This document shows, piece by piece, positions 26,525-33,739 of a stretch of DNA of 64,000 nt. The notes under the pieces were generated by a model. It did no database searches. It worked only from the letters and a program-made list of their open reading frames with translations, and had not been told where the DNA came from. The translations under genes were made by a program, and so were the position numbers. This DNA is from an uncultured Shimia sp. (GTDB lineage Bacteria; Pseudomonadota; Alphaproteobacteria; Rhodobacterales; Rhodobacteraceae). Positions within the stretch are counted from its first letter, which is position 1. Every line of letters begins with the position of its first letter. Location of the stretch: contig NZ_CANMJE010000002.1 of assembly GCF_947498095.1 (NCBI RefSeq), forward strand, positions 372,001-436,000, given 5' to 3'.

Positions 26525-27088
26525 TTATTCGGCACCGCGTGATAGGGCCGCAACTCCCGTCCGGGCGACTTCTACCAGACCCAAGGGGCGCATCAGGTCG
26601 GCAAAAGCGTCAATTTTCTCTGACGCCCCGGTGATTTCAAACACAAAACTTTCCAGCGTTGAATCCACCACATTGGCGCGGAAGATATCGGCCAGCCGCA
26701 GGGCCTCGACGCGCTTTTCTCCGCTGCCGGTAACCTTGAACAACCCAAGTTCGCGCTCAACTGCAGCGCCTTCTACGGTCAGGTCATGCACCTCGTGAAC
26801 CGGAACGATCCGACCCAGCTGTGCCTTGATCTGCTCGATCACTTGCGGCGTGCCTGTGGTCACAATGGTGATGCGCGACTGGTGACCCAGATGATCCACC
26901 TCGGCCACGGTCAGGCTTTCGATGTTGTATCCGCGGCCTGCGAACAGACCGATCACCCGCGCCAGGACACCTGGTTCGTTGTCGACCCGCATTGCCAGCG
27001 TATGAGATTCCTGCACGTCAGAAAACGTTGGGCGCAGGTTATAGGCGGAGTGCTTGTTCGAGCCTTTTTTGATTTTTAGAGCAGCCAT
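26525..27088 (-). CDS. ilvN: Acetolactate synthase small (regulatory) subunit
   Basis: The 187-residue regulatory subunit activates the large subunit and confers feedback inhibition by valine. An ACT domain lies at about residues 27-100, beginning HTLAMRVDNEPGVLARVIGLF with GYNIESLTVAEVDH, and a second ACT-like C-terminal domain follows. It lies 11 bases downstream of the large subunit and shares its attenuator-controlled transcript. The symbol ilvH is used for the same family. Confidence 0.95.
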   Translation of the reverse strand: MAALKIKKGSNKHSAYNLRPTFSDVQESHTLAMRVDNEPGVLARVIGLFAGRGYNIESLTVAEVDHLGHQSRITIVTTGTPQVIEQIKAQLGRIVPVHEVHDLTVEGAAVERELGLFKVTGSGEKRVEALRLADIFRANVVDSTLESFVFEITGASEKIDAFADLMRPLGLVEVARTGVAALSRGAE

Positions 27089-27099
27089 TTCCGTTCTCC

Positions 27100-28854
27100 T
27101 TACACTAGAACCGCGCCGCCAGCTTCGATCGCGCCTTGCGTCGAAGCCTCGCCCAGAAGCATTTCATTGTGCGGCTTGCCCGACGGGATCATCGGGAAGC
27201 AGTTCTCGTGCTTTTCAACGAGGCAATCAAAGATCACTGGACCATCGTGATTGATCATTTCCATGATCGCGTCATCCAGATCATCTGGGTTGTCGCAATA
27301 AATCCCTTTGGCGCCAAAGGCTTCGGCGAGTTTCACAAAGTCGGGCAGGGCTTCGGACCAGCTGTGTGAATAGCGTTCACCGTGCAGGAGTTCCTGCCAT
27401 TGGCGCACCATACCCAAACGTTCGTTGTTCAGGATGAACTGTTTCACGGGCAAGCGGAACTGAACCGCGGTCCCCATTTCCTGCATATTCATCAACCAGG
27501 AGGCTTCGCCCGCCACGTTGATCACCAGCGCATCGCGATGCGCCATCTGCACACCGATAGACGCAGGGAAACCATAGCCCATCGTGCCCAGACCACCGGA
27601 GGTCATCCAGCGGTTGGGGTCTTCAAAGCCCAAGTATTGTGCGGCCCACATTTGGTGTTGGCCCACTTCGGTGCAGATGTAGCGGTCGTGATCCTTGGTC
27701 AGCGCTTCAAGCCGTTGCAGCGCATATTGCGGCTTGATGATCTTGCCTTCCTGTTTGAAGCTCAGGCAATCTGTTTCACGCCATTTGTCGATCTGGCCGT
27801 GCCATTTGGTCAGCGCCTCTTTGTTGGTCTTGCGACCGCGGGCTTTCCAAACCTTGAGGATATCCTCGAGAACATGGCCAACGTCGCCAACGATCGGGAT
27901 ATCGGTTTTGATGACCTTGTTGATCGACGAGGGGTCGATGTCGATATGTGCTTTTTTCGACTTGGGCGAAAACGCTTCGATCAACCCGGTGATCCGGTCG
28001 TCAAAGCGCGCCCCGACGTTGATCATCAGATCACAGCCGTGCATCGCCATGTTGGCTTCGTACAATCCGTGCATGCCCAGCATGCCCAGCCAGTTCTTGC
28101 CAGATGCCGGGTATGCCCCCAGACCCATCAGGGTCGAGGTGATCGGAATGCCTGTGGTGTCGACCAGCTCGCGCAGCAGCTGTGACGCGGCCGTGCCCGA
28201 ATTGATAACGCCGCCACCGGTATAGAACACAGGCCGTTCGGCCTTTTCCATCGCTTCCACGAGTTCGGTGATCGCCTCGATATCGCCCTTCATCTGAGGT
28301 TGGTAATGCGAGGTTTTCGCCGCCTGAGGCGGGGTATAATCGGCGCTGGCAAACTGCACATCCTTGGGGATGTCGACCAGAACCGGTCCCGGACGACCGG
28401 ACCGCGCGACATGGAACGCCTCATGGATGAGGCCAGACAGGTTTGCCGTGTCTTTGGCCAGCCAGTTGTGCTTGGTGCAGGGGCGGGTGATGCCAACAGT
28501 GTCCGCTTCCTGAAAGGCGTCCGAGCCAATCATGAATGTCGGAACCTGGCCAGAAAGCACAACAATCGGGATTGAGTCCATCAGAGCATCAGTCAGGCCG
28601 GTTACCGCGTTAGTGGCCCCGGGACCAGAGGTCACAAGCGCGACACCAACCTTGCCGGTTGAGCGGGCATAGCCTTCGGCGGCATGTACGGCCCCCTGTT
28701 CGTGGCGCACCAAGATGTGACGAATATCGTTCTGCTGAAAGATCTCGTCATAAATCGGTAGGACTGCCCCGCCGGGATATCCGAATACCGTGTCCACACC
28801 CTGATCCTTAAGGGCCTGAACTACCATTCTCGCTCCGGTCATCTGACGTGTCAT
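27100..28854 (-). CDS. ilvI: Acetolactate synthase large (catalytic) subunit
   Basis: The catalytic subunit condenses two pyruvates, or pyruvate and 2-oxobutyrate, in valine, leucine and isoleucine synthesis, using thiamine diphosphate, FAD and Mg. At 584 residues it has the TPP N-terminal domain with the catalytic Glu in RHEQGAVHAAEGYAR, SGPGATNAVTGL, the central FAD domain, and the TPP-binding Mg region at NVAGEASWLMNMQEMGT. That segment replaces the textbook GDGSF with GEASW, which I take as a lineage variant. The ATG at 28854 is preceded by GGAGAG. Transcription passes through the leader-peptide attenuator at 28894-28995. Confidence 0.96.
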   Translation of the reverse strand: MTRQMTGARMVVQALKDQGVDTVFGYPGGAVLPIYDEIFQQNDIRHILVRHEQGAVHAAEGYARSTGKVGVALVTSGPGATNAVTGLTDALMDSIPIVVLSGQVPTFMIGSDAFQEADTVGITRPCTKHNWLAKDTANLSGLIHEAFHVARSGRPGPVLVDIPKDVQFASADYTPPQAAKTSHYQPQMKGDIEAITELVEAMEKAERPVFYTGGGVINSGTAASQLLRELVDTTGIPITSTLMGLGAYPASGKNWLGMLGMHGLYEANMAMHGCDLMINVGARFDDRITGLIEAFSPKSKKAHIDIDPSSINKVIKTDIPIVGDVGHVLEDILKVWKARGRKTNKEALTKWHGQIDKWRETDCLSFKQEGKIIKPQYALQRLEALTKDHDRYICTEVGQHQMWAAQYLGFEDPNRWMTSGGLGTMGYGFPASIGVQMAHRDALVINVAGEASWLMNMQEMGTAVQFRLPVKQFILNNERLGMVRQWQELLHGERYSHSWSEALPDFVKLAEAFGAKGIYCDNPDDLDDAIMEMINHDGPVIFDCLVEKHENCFPMIPSGKPHNEMLLGEASTQGAIEAGGAVLV

Positions 28855-28893
28855 GTGTCTCTCCGTTTACAACGTCACAGTTTTCATACGCAT

Positions 28894-28922
28894 AAAAAAG
28901 CCCCCGATCGTCTGACGGGGGC
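28894..28922 (-). terminator. Attenuator terminator of the ilvIN leader
   Basis: On the minus-strand transcript, GCCCCCG and CGGGGGC form a 7-base stem with a 9-base loop, followed by six Us, located 40 bases before ilvI. Its 5' arm overlaps the 3' arm of the competing antiterminator by three bases, so the two structures cannot form together. Confidence 0.88.
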
Positions 28923-28964
28923 GCATGGGGAACCGTTATGGTGTCCGTTACCGGCCCATGCGCC
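28920..28964 (-). promoter_or_regulatory. Antiterminator hairpin of the ilvIN leader
   Basis: GGCGCATGGG (28955-28964), inside the end of the leader-peptide gene, pairs perfectly over 10 bases with CCCATGCGCC (28920-28929), which runs into the terminator's 5' arm. A ribosome stalled on the upstream Leu/Val/Ile codons would leave the first arm free, allow this hairpin and so prevent termination. A ribosome reaching the stop codon would cover it and permit termination. Confidence 0.8.
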
Positions 28965-28995
28965 AATTTCCCACGATGACGACTAGCTGTTCCAC
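28948..28995 (-). CDS. ilvIN attenuator leader peptide
   Basis: A 15-codon ORF starting at GTG and reading MEQLVVIVGNWRMGR before TAA. A perfect AAGGAG Shine-Dalgarno sits 8 bases upstream (29004-29009). Five consecutive codons encode Leu-Val-Val-Ile-Val, the end products of the pathway encoded downstream, which is the hallmark of ribosome-mediated attenuation. The stop codon lies between the two arms of the antiterminator, exactly where a translating ribosome would mask its first arm. The peptide itself is not expected to have a function. Confidence 0.85.
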   Translation of the reverse strand: MEQLVVIVGNWRMGR

Positions 28996-29241
28996 AGCAA
29001 GCGCTCCTTCAAAATGCGTGCGCGGACATTATTAAGGGCAGGAGAGGGCGTCAACAGGGAAATCTGCGCTGCAGTGCAATAATCTCACAGAAAGTGTCGC
29101 TTCGGGTCGAAAATCTTTCCGAAAGTTGCGCAGATCGAGGTGTGATCTGAAGAAACAGGAAAGTTGGGTGCTGATTCTGCTTCTCCTGGCCAAAAAAGCT
29201 TTTCGGAGTGAGCGTTCGCTTTGCCCGTTAAAACCGACGAG

Positions 29242-29256
29242 AGGGGCGGCGCCCCT
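29242..29256. repeat. GC-rich palindromic hairpin after the response regulator
   Basis: AGGGGC and GCCCCT with a 3-base loop, 37 bases after the end of the minus-strand response-regulator gene. It is the third copy of the same core. The rest of the 29010-29292 gap presumably holds the ilv promoter; no ORF is seen there. Confidence 0.45.
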
Positions 29257-29292
29257 TGAGCAGGTTTAGCTTTCAGGTCTCACTTCTAGGCG

Positions 29293-29937
29293 TTAAAGGC
29301 CTACACCCGTGCCTTGCAGCACGCCGTGCTCCATTGCATAGCGCGTCAGCCCGGCGGTCGAGCTGATCCCCAATTTGCGCTTGATGTTTTTGCGGTGGGT
29401 TTCAACCGTGCGAACCGAGATATTGAGGGCACTTGCAACTTCTTTGTTCGACTTGCCTTGGGCCAGTTGCAATAGAACTGTCTGCTCGCGACTGGTCAGG
29501 CTTTCGCGCATGTCATCGCCCGATGGTTCCAAAGATCCCTTGGCGCCAGTGCACAGGTAACGTTCGCCTTGCATCACCGTATCAATGGCAATCTTGATCT
29601 CTTCGGTTGGCACATCTTTGAGGATGTAGCCGCGCGCGCCATGGCCCAAAGCGGTTGAAATGTATTCCGGGCTGTCATGCATCGACAGGATTAAAATGCG
29701 CGTGTCGGGGTTCGCCTCGAGCAGCATCTCGGTTGCGGTCAACCCACCGATCTCGGGCATGTTGAGGTCCATCAACACCACATCCGGGTTGAGACCACGC
29801 ATTTGTTCCACGGCTTCGCGACCATTGGTCAGGGTGGCGATCACCGCAATATCACCGTAGCTCTCCAACACGGATTGAATACCCTCGGCGACCATTGGGT
29901 GATCATCGACAATAACAACTGTGGTCTGTTCACTCAT
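29293..29937 (-). CDS. NarL/FixJ-family response regulator
   Basis: A 214-residue two-component regulator. The receiver domain (1-120) has acidic residues D11-D12, phosphoacceptor D57 in LMDLNMPEIGG, Ser/Thr in ILSMHDSPEY and the conserved Lys in YILKDVP. A LuxR-type helix-turn-helix follows (about 148-205: LTSREQTVLLQLAQGKSNKEV). Its ATG overlaps the kinase stop by ATGA, so the two are translationally coupled. The divergent TRAP operon is the likely target, through the dyad at 31483-31504. Confidence 0.93.
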   Translation of the reverse strand: MSEQTTVVIVDDHPMVAEGIQSVLESYGDIAVIATLTNGREAVEQMRGLNPDVVLMDLNMPEIGGLTATEMLLEANPDTRILILSMHDSPEYISTALGHGARGYILKDVPTEEIKIAIDTVMQGERYLCTGAKGSLEPSGDDMRESLTSREQTVLLQLAQGKSNKEVASALNISVRTVETHRKNIKRKLGISSTAGLTRYAMEHGVLQGTGVGL

Positions 29938-31358
29938 GCGCGGGCCTTTCTGGTCTCGGTCGCGTTTTCCTGTGGTTGCAGCATATGTGTCAGCGGAACT
30001 TCGGCCACGATAACCGTTCCCGAGCGTGACGAGAAGATGCGCAATGTTCCTTCAAGCTGTTCCACACGCTCCTGCATGTTGCGCAAGCCAAGTCCCGAGC
30101 CGGGTTGCGAGGTCGTCTCGGACGGGATGCCACCGCCATCGTCGGCAATGCGCAGCGTGGCGCCTTTCTTGTGGCCGCGCACGTCGATGGTGACCTTGCT
30201 GGCACCGGCATGACGTTCGATATTGGTCAAAGCTTCTTGAGCAATCCGGTAGAGCGCAATCTTGGCGTCTTGGTCCAGACGATTGCGAAACACCACCGTG
30301 TTGAAGTCCACATCAATTCCGGTGCGGGTAGCAAAGTCATCGGTCAGCGCCTTGAGGGCAGGGCCCAAGCCAAGATCATCCAGCACTCCGGGGCGCAAAT
30401 CACGGCTGATCCTGCGCACTTCCTGAATGGCTCCTGAGAGATGGTCGATGCCCTTGTCCAACATGTCTTCACCGCTGCGATCACCCGCGCCAAGTCGCCG
30501 TCGAGCGCTGTCCAGTGCATACCTTACGCCAACCAAAAGCTGGCTGATCCCGTCATGCAACTCACGGGCCACGCGTCCGCGCTCTTCTTCTTGGGCATCA
30601 AAGACCCTTTGAGTCAGTTCTTTGAGCTTGGTTTCTGCCAACCTGCGCTCGCGAATGGTGATGAAGAGGCCAGACATGAACACCAGCAAAAGAGCCGCCA
30701 GCGTGATAGCCAGAATGTACATTGATGTCTGACGCACGCGTGTCTCAACATCTGCGCGCGCCTTGGCAACCGAAGCCAGGACATCGTCAATGAAAACCCC
30801 CGTACCCACGGCCCAACGCCAGCTGGGAAAAGACGTCACATAGGTGATCATCCGCGCTTCTTTCCCGGTTGATGGCTTTTGCCAAAGATAGCTGTGGTAT
30901 CCCGCACCCTGTCGGGCAATCGCGATCAACTCGTCCACAACAGGCGTACCTTCGCTATCTGTCAGGCCGGACCAATTCCGGTCGATCATATCAGTTTGGC
31001 GCGGGCTCACGAGGTTTTTGCCGTCATAGTCGTAGACAAAAAAGAACCCGTCGGTGCCATAGATCATGGCTGCCAGGATCTGCATGACTTGACGTTTGGC
31101 GTCTTCATCGTCTGGAGCGGCGCTACCATAGACATAATAAAAGCCGTTACGCGCCTGGGTCACATAGTTGCGCAATTCGGCCTTTTTGGCTTCGATCAAC
31201 TGATCTTCCAAGGTCGCAATCTCGCGCTCGGCCAGCTGTCGTGACTGGTTCGCCACCAAGAGCGAAATCGCCGCAACCGCCAGAATGAGCGGTACGGTGG
31301 CCAGCAGAAACAGCTTTTGCCCATAAGACAGGCGCAGGAGCGTCATCAGTTTGCGCAT
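29934..31358 (-). CDS. Cache-domain sensor histidine kinase (HisKA_3 type)
   Basis: A 474-residue membrane kinase. Helices at about 16-36 and 213-234 flank a periplasmic single-Cache-type sensor (about 40-210, with GTDGFFFVYDYDGKNLVSP and the motif W-x-x-SG). A HisKA_3 dimerisation domain has phosphoacceptor H268 in RVARELHDGISQ, and an HATPase domain has the N-box (ALTNIERHAGA) and GxGLGLRNM. Cache sensors often bind small carboxylates, which fits control of the adjacent TakP-type 2-oxoacid TRAP system; that is inference. Confidence 0.92.
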   Translation of the reverse strand: MRKLMTLLRLSYGQKLFLLATVPLILAVAAISLLVANQSRQLAEREIATLEDQLIEAKKAELRNYVTQARNGFYYVYGSAAPDDEDAKRQVMQILAAMIYGTDGFFFVYDYDGKNLVSPRQTDMIDRNWSGLTDSEGTPVVDELIAIARQGAGYHSYLWQKPSTGKEARMITYVTSFPSWRWAVGTGVFIDDVLASVAKARADVETRVRQTSMYILAITLAALLLVFMSGLFITIRERRLAETKLKELTQRVFDAQEEERGRVARELHDGISQLLVGVRYALDSARRRLGAGDRSGEDMLDKGIDHLSGAIQEVRRISRDLRPGVLDDLGLGPALKALTDDFATRTGIDVDFNTVVFRNRLDQDAKIALYRIAQEALTNIERHAGASKVTIDVRGHKKGATLRIADDGGGIPSETTSQPGSGLGLRNMQERVEQLEGTLRIFSSRSGTVIVAEVPLTHMLQPQENATETRKARA

Positions 31359-31482
31359 TGTGATTCGATAATAGGGAATCGGTGCGAATCATAGCGCTGA
31401 TTGCCAGTTTTTAGGCGGTTCATGCATGATTTACGCAGTAATACGGAGGGAATTGGTCAGAAAATCTGCCAGTTCGGTCTGA

Positions 31483-31504
31483 GAATACGTAGTACTTGGT
31501 ATTC
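31483..31504 (+). promoter_or_regulatory. FixJ/NarL-like dyad before the TRAP operon
   Basis: GAATAC and GTATTC form a perfect 6-base inverted repeat with a 10-base spacer and contain TACGTAGTAC, similar to TACGTAG-type sites of FixJ-family regulators. It lies 101 bases before takP in the 246-base region shared with the two-component genes. Regulation by the adjacent response regulator is inferred. Confidence 0.45.
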
Positions 31505-31604
31505 CCTAAAGTCAGAGGCAAAGCTAACCTTCCGTCACTTGCAACGATCCGTCCGTGTGCCAAAAGGCATGTCGGACTGAACTAATTCTGGGAGGATTAC
31601 CTAT

Positions 31605-32687
31605 ATGGATCGTCGTTCTTTTCTGAAGACTTCTGCTCTGGGCGGCGCGGCCGCTGCTACCACTCTGGCGGCTCCGGCGTACGCAACAGGCAAACGCACC
31701 TTGACCATGGTGCAATCATGGCCACGTGGCTTTGCTGTTCTTGATGATGCCGCAACCTACCTGCAAACCATGGTTGGCGAAATGTCGGACGGTCAGCTGA
31801 CCATCGACAAGAAAGCACCGGGCGAGCTGGTTGGCGCGCTGGAAGTGTTTGACGCCGTGTCGTCGGGCCAAGCTGATATGTATCACTCGGCTGACTACTA
31901 CTTCATTGGTCAGCACCCTGGTTATGCATACTTCACCGCGGTTCCATTTGGTGGCACGGCACAGGAAGTTTCGAACTGGTACTATCACGGTGGTGGTGAG
32001 CAGCTGCACGACAAGCTGGGCGAAATCTTCAACCTCAAAGGCCTTCTGGCTGGTAACTCCGGCTCGCAGTCGGGTGGTTGGTTCCGCAAAGAAATTAACT
32101 CGGCAGCAGACTTCAACGGTCTCAAGTTCCGTATGCCTGGTCTGGGCGGTAAAGTGCTGGGTAAACTGGGCGCATCTGTTCAGAACATCCCCGGTGGTGA
32201 ACTGTATCAGGCGCTTTCTTCGGGCGCGCTGGACGGTCTGGAGTGGGTTGGCCCAATGGCTGACGAACGCGCCGGCTTCCAGGAAGTTGCCAAGATCTAC
32301 TACACTGCTGGTTTCCACGAGCCAGGTTCGGCGCTTGCAGCCAACATGAACCTCGACGTTTGGAACGAGTTGAGCGATCAGCACAAAGCGATCATGCGCT
32401 ACGCTTCTATGGCGACCACGCAGCTTCAGCTGTCGGAAACTCTGGCCAACAACGGTGCCGCACTGGCCCGTCTGCAGGCTCAGGGCGTCAAGACCCTTCA
32501 GTTCTCGGACGATGTTTGGGATGCGTTTGGCGCGGCTTCTGCCGAAGTCATGGACGAAAACATGGGCGACGAACTGTTCGCAGAGATCCGTGCTTCGTTC
32601 GAAGCTTCGCTGGCCACCTCGGCAAGCTGGATCAACAAATCGGACGGCTACTACGTTCAGCAGCGTATCCGCGTTCTGGGCGGCTAA
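31605..32687 (+). CDS. TRAP transporter substrate-binding protein, TakP-like
   Basis: A 360-residue periplasmic binding protein with a Tat signal (MDRRSFLKTSALGG, twin Arg at 3-4; cleavage near AYATG). The body has the DctP/TakP fold, with SWPRGFAVLDDAATYLQ, the central Arg segment FRMPGLGGKVLGKLG and the GALDGLEWVGP block. These are close to the TakP branch, which binds 2-oxoacids such as pyruvate together with Na in Rhodobacter sphaeroides. It is the first gene of the operon and is followed by a hairpin before the membrane subunits, typical where the binding protein is made in excess. Confidence 0.9.
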   Translation: MDRRSFLKTSALGGAAAATTLAAPAYATGKRTLTMVQSWPRGFAVLDDAATYLQTMVGEMSDGQLTIDKKAPGELVGALEVFDAVSSGQADMYHSADYYFIGQHPGYAYFTAVPFGGTAQEVSNWYYHGGGEQLHDKLGEIFNLKGLLAGNSGSQSGGWFRKEINSAADFNGLKFRMPGLGGKVLGKLGASVQNIPGGELYQALSSGALDGLEWVGPMADERAGFQEVAKIYYTAGFHEPGSALAANMNLDVWNELSDQHKAIMRYASMATTQLQLSETLANNGAALARLQAQGVKTLQFSDDVWDAFGAASAEVMDENMGDELFAEIRASFEASLATSASWINKSDGYYVQQRIRVLGG

Positions 32688-32707
32688 GCCACCCTTTCAA
32701 AACACAG

Positions 32708-32733
32708 GTGGGTTCCGGAGTACCGGGACCCAC
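32708..32733 (+). promoter_or_regulatory. Intercistronic hairpin between binding protein and permease genes
   Basis: GTGGGTTCCGG and CCGGGACCCAC form an 11-base stem with one G-U pair and a 4-base loop, without a U-run. It sits 20 bases after the binding-protein stop. Such hairpins usually stabilise the upstream mRNA against 3' exonucleases and set unequal subunit levels. Confidence 0.7.
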
Positions 32734-32798
32734 AAACAGGTCTGAGCAGGTCAAAACAAAAATCGCCTGCTCCACCAACAATTTCCTAGGGGGACAAG

Positions 32799-33722
32799 AT
32801 GCAGGACGACGGCGGCTCAGGCTTCGGCGCGCTTCTGGATGGTATCTGGTGGTTCATCCAGAACATCGGCATGGCCTTTTACAACTTCGGATATGCGATC
32901 ACGCACCCGCAACTCTGGCTGGACTGGTCCAATAAAGAAGCGGTGATGCGGTTTGTTTATTACGGCGGATCGGTCGAGTTTTTCTTTGTTGTGTTCACAC
33001 TGTTCCTCGTGGTGACCGCGATTGGAATGTGGCGCAATTCTTTCATGTGGCTCTGTGTTCGGGTGCTGGAAGGGTTTGCTAACACCACCGGGCGTTTCTT
33101 TGCCTGGGCAGGACTTCTGATGGTTCTGCAGCAGATCATCATCGTGTTTATGCAGCGGATTTTCACCCGGCCGGACATCGTGTTCGGGTTCGGCGTTCCG
33201 CTCCAGTTCGACATCAGCTGGTACGCTGAAGAATTGAAGCTTTACAATGCGTTGGTCGTTGCTCTTTGCGCGACATACACCTTTGTCCAAGGCGGACATG
33301 TGCGAGTGGATCTGGTCTATTCGGCAGTGTCGCACCGGGTTAAAAAGACGATCGACATGTTCGGGTCTTTGTTCTTTATGATGCCCATGGCCGTGCTGAC
33401 ATGGCTTTACGGCTGGTACTTCATGTGGCGCCACCTGATTGTTCCGAAACCCTCGGCTTCAGATACGCTGGACCGTCTCTTGTTGAAATCTCGCGCTATG
33501 CGCTGGAACGTCGAGTTTATTGGCCCGTCGCCGAACGGATTTACCGCGTACTTCCTGTTCAAAATCCTTCTCGTCGCCTTTGCTGGCATGGTCTTCCTGC
33601 ACGCAATCGCCTTCTTCTATCGCTCGTATCTTGAGCGCAAGGAAGGCATGGAAAGCGACGGCAAATACCTCGACCGCGATACGCTGGGCGAGGGTGAAGA
33701 AGCCTACGAAGGCACACACTGA
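32799..33722 (+). CDS. TRAP transporter small permease (DctQ family, long form)
   Basis: A 307-residue membrane subunit, much longer than the usual 160-200 of DctQ proteins, as in the TakQ-like branch. Hydrophobic segments include FFVVFTLFLVVTAIGMW, LMVLQQIIIVFMQRIF, YNALVVALCATYTFV, LFFMMPMAVLTWLYGWYF and LFKILLVAFAGMVFLHAIAFFYR. The family signature GGHVRVDLVY follows the central helix. It partners the large permease 17 bases downstream. Confidence 0.9.
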   Translation: MQDDGGSGFGALLDGIWWFIQNIGMAFYNFGYAITHPQLWLDWSNKEAVMRFVYYGGSVEFFFVVFTLFLVVTAIGMWRNSFMWLCVRVLEGFANTTGRFFAWAGLLMVLQQIIIVFMQRIFTRPDIVFGFGVPLQFDISWYAEELKLYNALVVALCATYTFVQGGHVRVDLVYSAVSHRVKKTIDMFGSLFFMMPMAVLTWLYGWYFMWRHLIVPKPSASDTLDRLLLKSRAMRWNVEFIGPSPNGFTAYFLFKILLVAFAGMVFLHAIAFFYRSYLERKEGMESDGKYLDRDTLGEGEEAYEGTH

Positions 33723-33739
33723 GTTAAGGGGCAGTTACT

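Noticed and set aside
27480-27560. GEASW in place of GDGSF in acetolactate synthase as an inactivating change
   Set aside because: The rest of the thiamine-binding region is intact, and I judge it a lineage variant; I have not verified this by alignment.
27382-28575. Long plus-strand frames opposite ilvI
   Set aside because: They are mirror frames of the GC-biased codon usage of the acetolactate synthase gene.
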